A stretch of DNA of 64,000 nt from contig NZ_FOXU01000011.1 in the NCBI RefSeq assembly GCF_900115805.1, forward strand, positions 1-64,000. Direction: 5' to 3'. Below, in pieces: positions 1 through 7,911 of this stretch. The position numbers and the translations under genes were made by a program. The notes beneath the pieces are model-generated. The model worked only from the letters and a program-made list of their open reading frames with translations. It was not told the DNA's origin and did not search any database. This DNA comes from Psychrobacillus psychrotolerans. Its GTDB lineage: Bacteria; Bacillota; Bacilli; Bacillales_A; Planococcaceae. Position 1 is the stretch's first letter. Every line of letters begins with the position of its first letter.

Positions 1-95
1 AGGCAAAATTAAAAATGAGTCCGGTGCAATACCGAACCCATTTTTACCAAGTTGCTTAATGAAATAACCGTGTCTAACTTTTAGGGGTCACTTCA
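1..95 (-). mobile_element. probable end of an IS3-family (IS150-like) element, cut by the window
   Basis: Read on the minus strand, 68-95 gives a terminal sequence beginning TGAAGTGACCCCTAAAAG and continuing GTTAGACAC, which resembles the terminal inverted repeats of IS150-group IS3 elements. The sequence inward (1-67) is AT-rich with no open frame of note. No transposase is visible because the window starts here. The assignment rests on remembered similarity to IS ends and has not been searched. Confidence 0.4.
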
Positions 96-183
96 TATCA
101 GGCTCTTTTTTTTAAGGAAATAAATAAAAGCGTCTTGTAAACACTGGTTTTATAGAGCTTGAAAGAATGAGAAATACTACTGA

Positions 184-301
184 TTTCGGCCTCAGGTGGT
201 CACTTTCCGCGGGCTTGGCTTCAGCCTCCTCGTCACTACGTTCCTGCGGGTCTTCAGCTCAAGCTACCCTGCCGGAGTCGGCGCCTTTGCGCTCCAATCA
301 A
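184..301 (-). repeat. GC-rich dispersed repeat, full-length copy
   Basis: A block of about 118 nt that is much richer in G+C than its AT-rich surroundings. Read on the minus strand it starts GGAGCGCAAAGGCGCCGAC, passes through GCTGAAGACCCGCAGGAACG and ends near GCGGAAAGTGACCACC. Elements of this type (a GCGGAAA...GGAGCG frame around a CTCCTGCGGG-like core) occur intergenically in many Bacillales, which is recall and not a search. It has no credible ORF. Confidence 0.6.
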
Positions 302-541
302 TATAATGAGTAGTACTAAACCATAAGAGAAAACATAGCCTCTCGCTTCGAAGATAATAGCAGTCTAAGTTAAAAAGGATAAAACCATCTGCCCGATCAG
401 GAATACTATTTTAGAATGAAAGAAGAGGTACAAGTTCTTATTTATGAGTCCTTTTCATCATTACTTATTTTAATTTAATGCACCTACATTTACGTGGTTT
501 TATATCCAATTATCCAAATATATAAAGTGAATCTAGTTGAT

Positions 542-600
542 TAGAGTGCAGAGCGGCGACTCCCGTGCCCACGGAAAGTGTCCACTGGGAGCGGAAATCA
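542..600 (+). repeat. internally deleted, inverted copy of the GC-rich repeat
   Basis: This stretch contains GAGCGGCGACTCC joined directly to CGTGCCCACGGAAAGTGTCC and then GGAGCGGAAATCA. These are the two outer ends of the element at 184-301, in opposite orientation, with roughly 60 nt of the middle missing. The remaining sequence from 96 to 890 outside the two copies shows no gene and no clear RNA. Confidence 0.55.
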
Positions 601-807
601 ACGGCATATCTACGTTTCTATTTTTAGAAGTTCGGGCGTCTTTTTATCCAGTTTTTTTATTCACCTGTATCTGCGTCGTTGCTCTACCTCCAAAGCATGA
701 AAGTGTATTGTAACGGAAATAAGCGGTGGATTATTGATGGGACAACTAGATTACCCGCTCGATATCTATTTATTTTTATTGTTTTATTTCGATTATTTTT
801 TTCCATA

Positions 808-846
808 AAAATAACTCTTTTCAACTAGAGGTAAATTTAGTATAGT
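808..846 (+). promoter_or_regulatory. possible ComK box and -10 upstream of comEA
   Basis: An A-tract/T-tract pair (AAAAATAACTCTTTT, 808-822) is one base off the ComK AT-box AAAA-N5-TTTT, and TATAGT at 841-846 could be the -10. The comE operon is a ComK target in B. subtilis. Only one AT-box is convincing, so this is weak. Confidence 0.25.
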
Positions 847-892
847 CTTCTTAACTCCATATAATTACCTCTTATGAAAGAGGCTGATAAAT

Positions 893-1507
893 CTGCTCCA
901 ACTATTCATCCAAAAATATAAGAAAAAGCTATTACTCCCAGTAGTAGTTATAGGAATAATACTGTTTATCAGTATTCAATCCTTTTTAAAATCGGCAACC
1001 CCCCAAGCCGATTCCATTCCAACTATCCCATTAAAAGAAAATCTTACTGTAGAAGAAACAATTGAATATGTAGAAGACCCCATTGTATTCGTAGAAGTAA
1101 AAGGTGCTGTGATGAAGCCAGGAGTCTATGAGCTTTCTGAAGGAGACCGTGTGTTAAAGGCGATTGAAATGGCTGGAGGTTACATAGAGTCTAGTAATCC
1201 CAAACATATCAATCATGCGGAGCGTGTAAAAGATGAAATGGTTATTTATATTCCAAAAGAAGGCGAAGAAGTAGAAGAATCACCTTTAGCTACTAACGGT
1301 AGTTCACAGTCATCATTAGTGAACATAAATAATGCAGATGCCACAGTTCTGACTACTTTACCTGGTATTGGCGTTGCTAAGGCGGAGGCTATTATTGCTC
1401 ATCGGGAGCAGTCTGGAGCCTTCAAGGACAAACAAGATTTGACGAAAGTGACAGGTATTGGACAAAAGACATTTGAGAAACTCGAACCATTAATAACGGT
1501 AAAATAA
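893..1507 (+). CDS. comEA: ComEA, DNA-binding competence receptor
   Basis: ComEA is the membrane-anchored DNA receptor of the transformation machinery; it binds incoming double-stranded DNA and passes it to ComEC. The frame shows an N-terminal membrane segment (about residues 14-31, rich in L, V and I), an SLBB-like region (VEVKGAV, PGVYEL) and a C-terminal helix-hairpin-helix domain (VNINNADA, LPGIG, VTGIGQKTF). The first ordinary start in frame is GTG 1109, which would delete the membrane anchor and half the SLBB region. The open frame continues back to a stop at 875-877. CTG 893, 9 nt after AGAGG (879-883), gives 204 aa, almost exactly the family length (205 in B. subtilis); ATA 887 is the alternative. 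ATG 874 is out of frame. Identity is certain, the start is not. First gene of comEA-comEB-comEC. Confidence 0.85.
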   Translation: MLQLFIQKYKKKLLLPVVVIGIILFISIQSFLKSATPQADSIPTIPLKENLTVEETIEYVEDPIVFVEVKGAVMKPGVYELSEGDRVLKAIEMAGGYIESSNPKHINHAERVKDEMVIYIPKEGEEVEESPLATNGSSQSSLVNINNADATVLTTLPGIGVAKAEAIIAHREQSGAFKDKQDLTKVTGIGQKTFEKLEPLITVK

Positions 1508-1576
1508 TAAATGCATTATTGATGTTTCTTACACAAACTACTACACTTAAAGAAATATTATTTTGGGGGTAGTTAT

Positions 1577-2158
1577 ATGGAGAGAATTACTTGGGATCAA
1601 TTTTTCATGGCTCAGAGCCATTTACTTGCACTAAGAAGCACATGTACACGTCTTGCTGTTGGTGCAACGATTGTTCGTGACCGCCGTATTATGGCTGGAG
1701 GATACAATGGATCTATTTCTGGTGGCGACCATTGTATTGATCATGGATGTTATGTTGTAGATAACCATTGTGTTCGAACGATACATGCAGAGATGAATGC
1801 TCTTTTACAATGCGCTAAGTATGGGATTACAGTAAGTGGCGCAGACTTATATGTCACTCATTTTCCATGTCTTCCATGCACAAAATCGATTATTCAATCT
1901 GGTATTAGTCGTCTCTACTATGCTCAAGATTATAAAAACAACACCTATGCCATTGAATTATTAAACAAAGCTGGAGTCGAGGTTATCTATGTGCCTTTTG
2001 ATGAAAGAAAGATAGACTTTCTAAGTGATGAAAAAGTTGCGCTTTACGCAGAGCTGATTTCAAAGCTAAGAGAAAAAGGAGCCAGTAGTGAAGAAATGGA
2101 ACCGTATGAAAAGAAGGTGGCTGACCTATTTGGATTAACAACTTCCGTGGGAATTTAA
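1577..2158 (+). CDS. comEB: ComEB, dCMP deaminase family protein
   Basis: A zinc-dependent cytidine/deoxycytidylate deaminase fold protein. The HAE motif (H70, E72) and PCLPC (C98, C101) form the zinc and proton-shuttle site of dCMP deaminases, which convert dCMP to dUMP for thymidylate synthesis. In B. subtilis the second comE cistron encodes such a protein, with a role in localisation of the competence machinery. The 193 aa length fits the family (189 in B. subtilis). Start ATG with GGGGG 8 nt upstream. It follows comEA by 69 nt, and its end overlaps the likely true beginning of comEC. Confidence 0.93.
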   Translation: MERITWDQFFMAQSHLLALRSTCTRLAVGATIVRDRRIMAGGYNGSISGGDHCIDHGCYVVDNHCVRTIHAEMNALLQCAKYGITVSGADLYVTHFPCLPCTKSIIQSGISRLYYAQDYKNNTYAIELLNKAGVEVIYVPFDERKIDFLSDEKVALYAELISKLREKGASSEEMEPYEKKVADLFGLTTSVGI

Positions 2159-4422
2159 TATATATTGCAATAACAGCTATAATCGGTGTAATAGCTGCAT
2201 ATGAATCTACCCTTATCCTTTTATTCCTGATTATAATTCTACTTCTGCTTTTATATAAAAAGTTTCGGATATCTTTAATAGTCATTGCTTTAAGCGTTGG
2301 AGTCGGTTGCTTTTTTTGGACGGAGGATAGGATGCCTGTTCTTCCATCTGAGCAAAGAGTCACTGAAATTACATGGACTGATACTTATCGCATCAATGGG
2401 AGCACTATGAGGGGTTTTGCTATATCGGAGAACAAGGATAAGTGGTATGTTCAATTAAAACTTGAAAGTGAGCAACATAAGGAAGCCTTCCAAAGACATT
2501 CGCTTGCCGGTTTGACTATGAATGTTGTGACAGAAGAAACTCCTAATAGGCCTAAGGCACATAAATATGCATTTGATATGGAAAGTTATTTAAAAAGTAA
2601 TGGTTCTGTTGGACAACTTCAGATATCTCAATACGAACTACTTGAACAGAAATCGGGTTTTATAACGTTTATGGCAGGGCAACGTTTTAAAATGAAACAA
2701 CATATCCAGGAACACTTCCCAATATCCCTCCAAGCAGAGGCTGAAGCGCTTCTAATAGGAAGTAGGGAGCAGATGTCCACTGATATGCAAACAGCCTATG
2801 AGACGCTCGGTATAACCCATTTATTCGCTATTTCAGGTCTCCATGTGGCGTTAATCGTTTGGTTAATCTATGAAATGATGATTCGTTTGGGTGTAAGGAG
2901 AGAAACAGCGAACTGGTTGCTTATAATTACTTTACCTTTATATGCTTTGCTGGCAGGTGGAGCTCCTTCCGTTTGGAGATCCGTTTCGGTGACAGAAATC
3001 GTACTGATTTCAATGCTTTTACAAAGAAAAATAGCTATAGATGATGCTTTTTCACTAAGTATTATCGGATTTGTTTTTTTAACACCTTGGATTATATTCC
3101 AAATTGGTTTTCAACTCTCCTATTTAGCCGCTTTTTCCCTTATTTTCTCCTCCATATTATTGAAATCAAGTCATTACTATTTATTTCAATCCTTTATTAT
3201 TACTGCAGTTTGCCAACTCATCGTATATCCCATTCTTCTTTATCACTTTTATGAAATTTCTATTTCTTCATTTCTCGCAAATTTAGTTTTTGTTCCGTTA
3301 TTTTCTTTTGTCATTTTACCCCTCAATCTTTTGATTCTATTGCTAACCTTTATTTTACCGTCCATCACAGAAGTATTATTTCTTTTCTATGAACCTGTTA
3401 GAGGGATGCTAGATATCTTCATTTTGAAGTTAGGTACTCTACCATACCAGATGTGGAATCCGGCTAATCCTGCTGTTGAAATTATATTAATAGCATATTT
3501 AAGCGTTTGTTTTTTACTTGTTTCTTTAGAAAGAAAAAAGAGTAGGTTTATAAGCATCATCTTATTCTTATTCGTTATAGGATTTATTCAGATTTCACCT
3601 TATTTCGATTCCTCTACAAGAATTTCTTTTGTAAATGTCGGACAAGGTGACTGTATACTCATTGAAATGCCTTTTCGAAAACAAATAATTATGATTGATA
3701 CTGGGGGATTATTAAGGTTTGATCAAGAAAGTTGGAAGCAAACAAATGAACCATATGAAATTGGTCGGCAGGTTGTATTACCTTTTTTAAAAGGAAAAGG
3801 GATCAATACTATCGATACGTTAATTATTACGCATGCAGATGCTGACCATATGGAAGGTGCAGAAGAAGTATTGAGGGGAGTAGTAATTAAAGAAATTCAT
3901 ATTACACCGGGATCTGGGGAGAAAGAAGTGATGAATGATTTGTGGATGGAAATTGAGAAACGAGGAATCCCGGTATACGAAAAGAAAGCAGGAGATATTA
4001 TCGTTTCAGATTATTTTCACTTTCAATATTTATATCCAATGGATGAAATATATGAAGGAAATAATGACTCCCTTGTGCTTTCTATGAGAAATAATTACTT
4101 TCATGGATTATTCATTGGTGATTTAGAGGAACAAGGTGAGTTGGATTTGGTGGAGTATTATTCACATGTATTACACCAAATGGATGTCTTAAAAGTGGGG
4201 CATCACGGCAGTAAAACATCTAGTATTGAACAGTTTTTGACATTAGTACAACCAGATGTAGCGATTATCCAAGCTGGATTTGAGAATCGATATGGTCACC
4301 CTCATCCGGAAGTAGTGGAGCGATTAAGAAAATTAGATATTCCCTATTTACAGACGGGAACGAACGGTACAATCGAAGTCAAAATTAATAAAAGTGGAGA
4401 CATGTCTGTTATGATTCCATAA
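2128..4422 (+). CDS. comEC: ComEC, competence DNA channel
   Basis: ComEC is the polytopic channel that carries single-stranded DNA across the membrane. The protein has an N-terminal hydrophobic pair, a DUF4131/OB-like region, the Competence core of many membrane segments (HLFAISGLHVALI), and a C-terminal metallo-beta-lactamase-like domain (THADADHMEG, VGHHGSKTS) that may be a nuclease. The first ATG in frame is 2332, which has GGAGG 5 nt upstream and gives 696 aa. However, 68 further codons upstream stay open and encode two clear membrane segments expected for ComEC. Taking ATT 2128, 7 nt after AAGGTGG inside comEB, gives 764 aa (776 in B. subtilis). No ATG, GTG or TTG lies in that extension. 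So either an AUU start is used or a shortened ComEC is made from 2332. Confidence 0.9.
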   Translation: MWINNFRGNLIYIAITAIIGVIAAYESTLILLFLIIILLLLLYKKFRISLIVIALSVGVGCFFWTEDRMPVLPSEQRVTEITWTDTYRINGSTMRGFAISENKDKWYVQLKLESEQHKEAFQRHSLAGLTMNVVTEETPNRPKAHKYAFDMESYLKSNGSVGQLQISQYELLEQKSGFITFMAGQRFKMKQHIQEHFPISLQAEAEALLIGSREQMSTDMQTAYETLGITHLFAISGLHVALIVWLIYEMMIRLGVRRETANWLLIITLPLYALLAGGAPSVWRSVSVTEIVLISMLLQRKIAIDDAFSLSIIGFVFLTPWIIFQIGFQLSYLAAFSLIFSSILLKSSHYYLFQSFIITAVCQLIVYPILLYHFYEISISSFLANLVFVPLFSFVILPLNLLILLLTFILPSITEVLFLFYEPVRGMLDIFILKLGTLPYQMWNPANPAVEIILIAYLSVCFLLVSLERKKSRFISIILFLFVIGFIQISPYFDSSTRISFVNVGQGDCILIEMPFRKQIIMIDTGGLLRFDQESWKQTNEPYEIGRQVVLPFLKGKGINTIDTLIITHADADHMEGAEEVLRGVVIKEIHITPGSGEKEVMNDLWMEIEKRGIPVYEKKAGDIIVSDYFHFQYLYPMDEIYEGNNDSLVLSMRNNYFHGLFIGDLEEQGELDLVEYYSHVLHQMDVLKVGHHGSKTSSIEQFLTLVQPDVAIIQAGFENRYGHPHPEVVERLRKLDIPYLQTGTNGTIEVKINKSGDMSVMIP

Positions 4423-4432
4423 AGTAAACGAA

Positions 4433-4467
4433 AAAAGGGTTTTACCTTCACAAGGCAAAACCCTTTT
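4433..4467 (+). terminator. intrinsic terminator after comEC
   Basis: Inverted repeat AAAAGGGTTTTACC / GGCAAAACCCTTTT with a short loop, 10 nt after the comEC stop. It is A-rich on one side and T-rich on the other, so it could serve both comEC and the convergent yqzM. Confidence 0.75.
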
Positions 4468-4516
4468 CATTTTCAATCAGGATGATTGAAGAATATCTCA
4501 CTAATTGAAGTTTACT

Positions 4517-4651
4517 TTATCGAGCTACGAACTCAATAACTGTTGCAATAACAAACATGATTGCAAAAAAACCAAAGGAGACTACAAAACCTACACCAGA
4601 ATCGATCGCGTCGTTACGTTTCGACTGGACATTTTGTTCAAATTCATTCAT
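4517..4651 (-). CDS. yqzM: YqzM family small membrane protein
   Basis: A 44-codon gene on the minus strand. The product begins MNEFEQNVQSKRNDAID, followed by one hydrophobic helix (about residues 21-43) and FVAR at the end. I recognise this as the YqzM family, which in B. subtilis also lies between comEC and holA in the opposite direction. A strong AGGAGGGG sequence precedes the ATG by 5 nt. Function is unknown; the charged N-terminus plus one membrane helix suggests a small membrane accessory protein. The plus-strand frame across this stretch is its shadow. Confidence 0.88.
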   Translation of the reverse strand: MNEFEQNVQSKRNDAIDSGVGFVVSFGFFAIMFVIATVIEFVAR

Positions 4652-4766
4652 TGTTACCCCTCCTATTTCCACCTTATTATAAAGGATTGCCTATGAAAAA
4701 TCTATAAACAAACTTTTCTTTTTCTAGTTAGGCACATAATGTCACAATTTATCCATGTATTTACGA

Positions 4767-4772
4767 TATAAT
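4767..4772 (+). promoter_or_regulatory. -10 element for holA
   Basis: A perfect TATAAT lies 35 nt before the holA start. No good -35 hexamer is seen 16-18 nt upstream, so strength is uncertain. Confidence 0.4.
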
Positions 4773-4806
4773 GAAATTTAACTATACATAGCAGGGAGCA
4801 CTTAAT

Positions 4807-5811
4807 ATGATTTCAGAAAAGTGGATGCAAATATCCAATAATAACATTTCTTCTGTGTATTTATTATACGGGATAGAAGCGTATTTTATCGAAGAAACTT
4901 TAAAAAGAATTAAAAGACAATTAAGTGACCAAGGCGAATTAGAAGTGATCACTTTTGATATGGAGGAAAGCAAAGTAGACGAGGTGATGTATGAGGCGGA
5001 TACTATTCCTTTCTTTTCAGATAAGAAACTTGTAATTGCCAAAAATGCTTTCTTCTTAAAAGCAACGGAAAAAGGAAAAGAAAAAATAGCTCATGACACA
5101 TTGAGTCTAGAAGAGTGGCTTAAATCACCTTCACCATCGGCAATAACCGTTTTTATAGCACCATATGAGAAACTAGATGAACGCAAGAAAATCACCAAGG
5201 CAATGAAGCAAGCGGCAAATGTAATAGAGTCAGCTAGTTTACAGGTTCATGACTTAAAAGGGTGGATTTTACATGAACTTTCTTCCCATGGGAAAACGAT
5301 GTCTGATGGGGCGATAGATTGCCTAATTGAACTTGGAGGAACCGATCTTGTACATCTGCAAACGGAGCTAACAAAAATAGCTACATATGTTGGTGAAGAG
5401 CCAGAAATTGATGTGGATACTATCAAGAAGCTTTTAGTTCGGACATTAGAGCAGGATGTTTTTACACTAGGAAATGCATATCTTTCGGGCAATAAGAGTG
5501 TTGCGATTGAAATTTATCACGATTTATTAAAGCGAAAAGAAGACCCATTGAAACTAAATGCATTAATAGCAACGCAAGTTAGATTAATGGTGCAAGTTAG
5601 TCATTTAAAGAAAAAAGGCTATCATGCACAGCAGATTGCCAATCAGTTGAAAGTACATCCATATCGAGTGAAGTTATTAATAGATCACCCTATGCTTCAT
5701 AATGAACAAAAACTATTGCAAACACTGAATGATCTAGCAACAGTCGATTTGCAATTAAAGACACTCAATATAAACCGTGATCGCATCTTAGAGATGTTTT
5801 TGTTGAAATAG
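4807..5811 (+). CDS. holA: DNA polymerase III subunit delta
   Basis: HolA (YqeN) is the delta subunit of the clamp loader; it opens the beta sliding clamp so that it can be loaded on primed DNA. The 334 aa product matches the family in length (347 in B. subtilis) and pattern: N-terminal AAA+-like region (VYLLYGIEAYFIEE), a conserved LEQDVFTLGNAYLSG helix at the domain III junction and a helical C-terminus ending MFLLK. Start ATG with GGGAG 9 nt upstream. It stands between yqzM and the accessory patch; in B. subtilis rpsT follows directly. Confidence 0.94.
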   Translation: MISEKWMQISNNNISSVYLLYGIEAYFIEETLKRIKRQLSDQGELEVITFDMEESKVDEVMYEADTIPFFSDKKLVIAKNAFFLKATEKGKEKIAHDTLSLEEWLKSPSPSAITVFIAPYEKLDERKKITKAMKQAANVIESASLQVHDLKGWILHELSSHGKTMSDGAIDCLIELGGTDLVHLQTELTKIATYVGEEPEIDVDTIKKLLVRTLEQDVFTLGNAYLSGNKSVAIEIYHDLLKRKEDPLKLNALIATQVRLMVQVSHLKKKGYHAQQIANQLKVHPYRVKLLIDHPMLHNEQKLLQTLNDLATVDLQLKTLNINRDRILEMFLLK

Positions 5812-5863
5812 AGAAATTTATAGATGAAAGAGATTCCATAACTGTTAATAGGGGGAATAATTG

Positions 5864-6097
5864 ATGAAAATAACTAAATTTATATTAGCATTAATTATTA
5901 TTGTTTTTTCAAGTTACGGTCTATTAAGTAAAAATTTCGAGTCACTGCCTTTTATGATGTTCTTCTTAGGTGCGTTTATGCTGCTCTCAGGTTTATCTGA
6001 ATTTCAGAAAGACAGAAAAAGATTTGAAGGGTACATGTTCATGGCGGTTTCTATATTTATTTTCTTTGTTTCCATACAGGGGTTTTTATTGAATTAA
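5864..6097 (+). CDS. DUF3953 (YczI-like) small membrane protein
   Basis: A 77 aa protein with three hydrophobic stretches (about residues 4-21, 27-44 and 58-75) and a charged loop EFQKDRKRFEG between the last two. It resembles the DUF3953/YczI family of unknown function. I chose ATG 5864 because GGGGG stands 8 nt upstream; the TTG just before it is closer than usual. It is the first gene of a patch, 5.86-7.82 kb, not found between holA and rpsT in B. subtilis. Confidence 0.7.
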   Translation: MKITKFILALIIIVFSSYGLLSKNFESLPFMMFFLGAFMLLSGLSEFQKDRKRFEGYMFMAVSIFIFFVSIQGFLLN

Positions 6098-6137
6098 TGG
6101 AAAAAAAGACTCTAAAATTATTTTTGGGGGACCTAAA

Positions 6138-6668
6138 ATGTTCGATACAATAGATTACTTACAATTAGGAAATGAAAAACAAATTAATGCTTATAATGCT
6201 ATTAGTAATTTAGAAATAATGGCTGACTTAAGGGAATATAACCCAACACTCTGTGGTACATTTCCCATTGGAATTGATATAGTAGGTTCTGATTTAGATA
6301 TTATAATGGATGTCTCTGATTTATTGCTGTATGAGAAAAGGATTGAAACATTGTATGGAGGTAAAGAAAAATTCTTTTTAAAAAGGCTAATAATCAGAGG
6401 GGTCCCAGTAGTTAAAGCAAAATTTGTATTTGGCGGGTTTGAATTTGAATTATTCGCTCAATCGCAGCCCATAAAAAAACAGTACGCTTTTCTACATATG
6501 ATAATTGAAAATGCTTTATTGGAACAATTCCCCTACATTAGAGCTGAAGTAATACGATTAAAAAAAGAAGGTATGAAAACAGAGCCTGCTTTTTGTGAAA
6601 TTTTTGATTTAGATGGAGACCCATATGAGAGTTTGTTACAGTATGGAAGACGTTTGGAAATTATTTAA
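6138..6668 (+). CDS. DUF4269 domain protein, nucleotidyltransferase-like
   Basis: 176 aa. The stretch GTFPIGIDIVGSDLDIIMDV carries the GS...DxD pattern of a nucleotidyltransferase fold, and FEFELFAQ could supply the third acidic residue. YGRRLEII closes the protein. This matches DUF4269, a family of small predicted nucleotidyltransferases of unknown substrate. GGGGG is 8 nt before the ATG. It may be a toxin-antitoxin-like or RNA/nucleotide-modifying protein, but nothing beside it looks like a partner. Confidence 0.75.
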   Translation: MFDTIDYLQLGNEKQINAYNAISNLEIMADLREYNPTLCGTFPIGIDIVGSDLDIIMDVSDLLLYEKRIETLYGGKEKFFLKRLIIRGVPVVKAKFVFGGFEFELFAQSQPIKKQYAFLHMIIENALLEQFPYIRAEVIRLKKEGMKTEPAFCEIFDLDGDPYESLLQYGRRLEII

Positions 6669-6740
6669 GTAATGGATGAATTAGATAAAAATGTAACTTA
6701 TTCTCTTTTCAATCGTATAAAAGTTAAGGAGGGGATATAA

Positions 6741-6938
6741 ATGAAATATACCTTAGTATTATTCATTTCAGTATGTTTGATGCAAATAATAATTTTGACG
6801 AATATCACTCTTTTTGATGGACAACTGAATGGAATTACAATGTGGTTATGTACTGCTATTTTTATCTTTTCTGCCACCGTATTTGGTTTAAGTAGAAAAC
6901 CTGTTATGGATTCAAAGAGGAATAAATATGAAAATTAA
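6741..6938 (+). CDS. small hypothetical membrane protein
   Basis: 65 aa with two hydrophobic helices (about residues 4-22 and 33-50) and a short basic tail (SRKPVMDSKRNKYEN). I do not recognise the family. AAGGAGGGG lies 7 nt before the ATG, so it is very likely translated. Its end overlaps the start of the next small membrane gene by 11 nt, so the two are probably coupled. Confidence 0.6.
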   Translation: MKYTLVLFISVCLMQIIILTNITLFDGQLNGITMWLCTAIFIFSATVFGLSRKPVMDSKRNKYEN

Positions 6939-7122
6939 TACTTATTTTATTCAATTAGCTAGCACGATTATTGTTATTTTTGGAGGCACTTTTACAATTC
7001 GTTATTTTAGAGCTGGAGAACTTTTATTAGATCAACTTATTGGAGCAATGGTTGGTATTTTGCTTCTAATGGCAACAATTATTTGGAAAAAGTCTTTGTT
7101 AAGCAAACCGTTGCTAAAGTGA
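6928..7122 (+). CDS. small hypothetical membrane protein, coupled to the previous gene
   Basis: 64 aa, two hydrophobic stretches (about residues 8-24 and 34-52) and a basic end (WKKSLLSKPLLK). Family not recognised. AGAGG lies 8 nt before the ATG inside the preceding gene. A two-gene unit of tiny two-helix proteins suggests a membrane pair, but the sequence gives no function. Confidence 0.55.
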   Translation: MKINTYFIQLASTIIVIFGGTFTIRYFRAGELLLDQLIGAMVGILLLMATIIWKKSLLSKPLLK

Positions 7123-7192
7123 ACTATAAAATATGTATACTTTAGTGAAGCTACCTCTTATGAATTTGTAGGTTTAGCTGTATTTGAGAATG

Positions 7193-7228
7193 AGAAACCA
7201 TTTGGATTTGAAAATGGTTTCTTTTTTT
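7193..7228 (+). terminator. intrinsic terminator
   Basis: GAAACCATTT / AAAATGGTTTC stem with a 7-nt loop followed by seven T. It ends the unit of the two small membrane genes. The remaining 155 nt to the next gene shows no further structure. Confidence 0.75.
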
Positions 7229-7382
7229 ACGTCAAAAATTAATGAAGCACACACCCTTTCAGCATGAAAAAGAATGAGTATCCCCAAAATACTTATAATA
7301 GGAAAGCAATTATGAAACTTTTTGAATATTCTAACGTAAATTAGTACAATTATATATAAATTTACGATTGGGAGGGATAAAG

Positions 7383-7817
7383 ATGAATATTGTATTTATG
7401 GTGATTTTTGCAGCTATTGCTATTACCGTTGTATATAAAATAGCCCATCTCATCTATTTAGTATTTAAACTGGGTTTTAGCTTCGAAGTGATTAAATTCA
7501 TACTCATCATTGGCCTCATGGCTACCTTTACAGTATTTATATTAGTAGCAACAGATTTTAGTACAGCAAGTTTCCTTATTTCGTCACTAATAGGTGGCGG
7601 TATTTTACCCTCATTATTTGAAATTACAAAGATGAAGCCAAAATCCCATTATGGAGAGAAGAGACCTGTTACCGTATCAGCAAGCACCTACGCATGGAGT
7701 TACTATGGTGGAGGAAATGGGGATTGTGGAAATGTAGGTTTTAGTAGCGGTAGTAGCGCTAGTTTTCACGGAGATAGCGGTAGTGGAGGGGATTGTGGTG
7801 GAGGTGGAGGGGAATAA
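7383..7817 (+). CDS. hypothetical membrane protein with Gly/Ser/Cys-rich tail
   Basis: 144 aa. Three hydrophobic segments (about residues 2-20, 29-55 and 60-77) are followed by a short linker and a tail from residue 108 rich in Gly and Ser with isolated Cys (GGGNGDC, GSGGDCGGGGGE). The tail resembles the low-complexity ends of TPM/YgcG-type envelope proteins, but the rest does not match that family as I know it. ATG 7383 has GGGAGGG 6 nt upstream; a longer frame beginning TTG 7368 would run over this ribosome-binding site. Function unknown. Confidence 0.65.
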   Translation: MNIVFMVIFAAIAITVVYKIAHLIYLVFKLGFSFEVIKFILIIGLMATFTVFILVATDFSTASFLISSLIGGGILPSLFEITKMKPKSHYGEKRPVTVSASTYAWSYYGGGNGDCGNVGFSSGSSASFHGDSGSGGDCGGGGGE

Positions 7818-7874
7818 CATCGCCCACTTCACAATATCAGATCTTATTCTATTAAAATCTTTGGAATAAAAAAT

Positions 7875-7910
7875 AAAGACTATCCCAAAAAATCGGATAG
7901 TCTTTTTTTT
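7875..7910. terminator. bidirectional terminator between the Gly-rich gene and rpsT
   Basis: AAAGACTATCC / GGATAGTCTTT with a 9-nt loop, flanked by A-tract on the left and T-tract on the right. It can terminate the plus-strand gene and rpsT on the minus strand. Confidence 0.85.
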
Positions 7911-7911
7911 A

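Noticed and set aside
4505-4696. 63-codon plus-strand frame between comEC and holA
   Set aside because: It is the complement of yqzM, which has a strong ribosome site and a recognised family.
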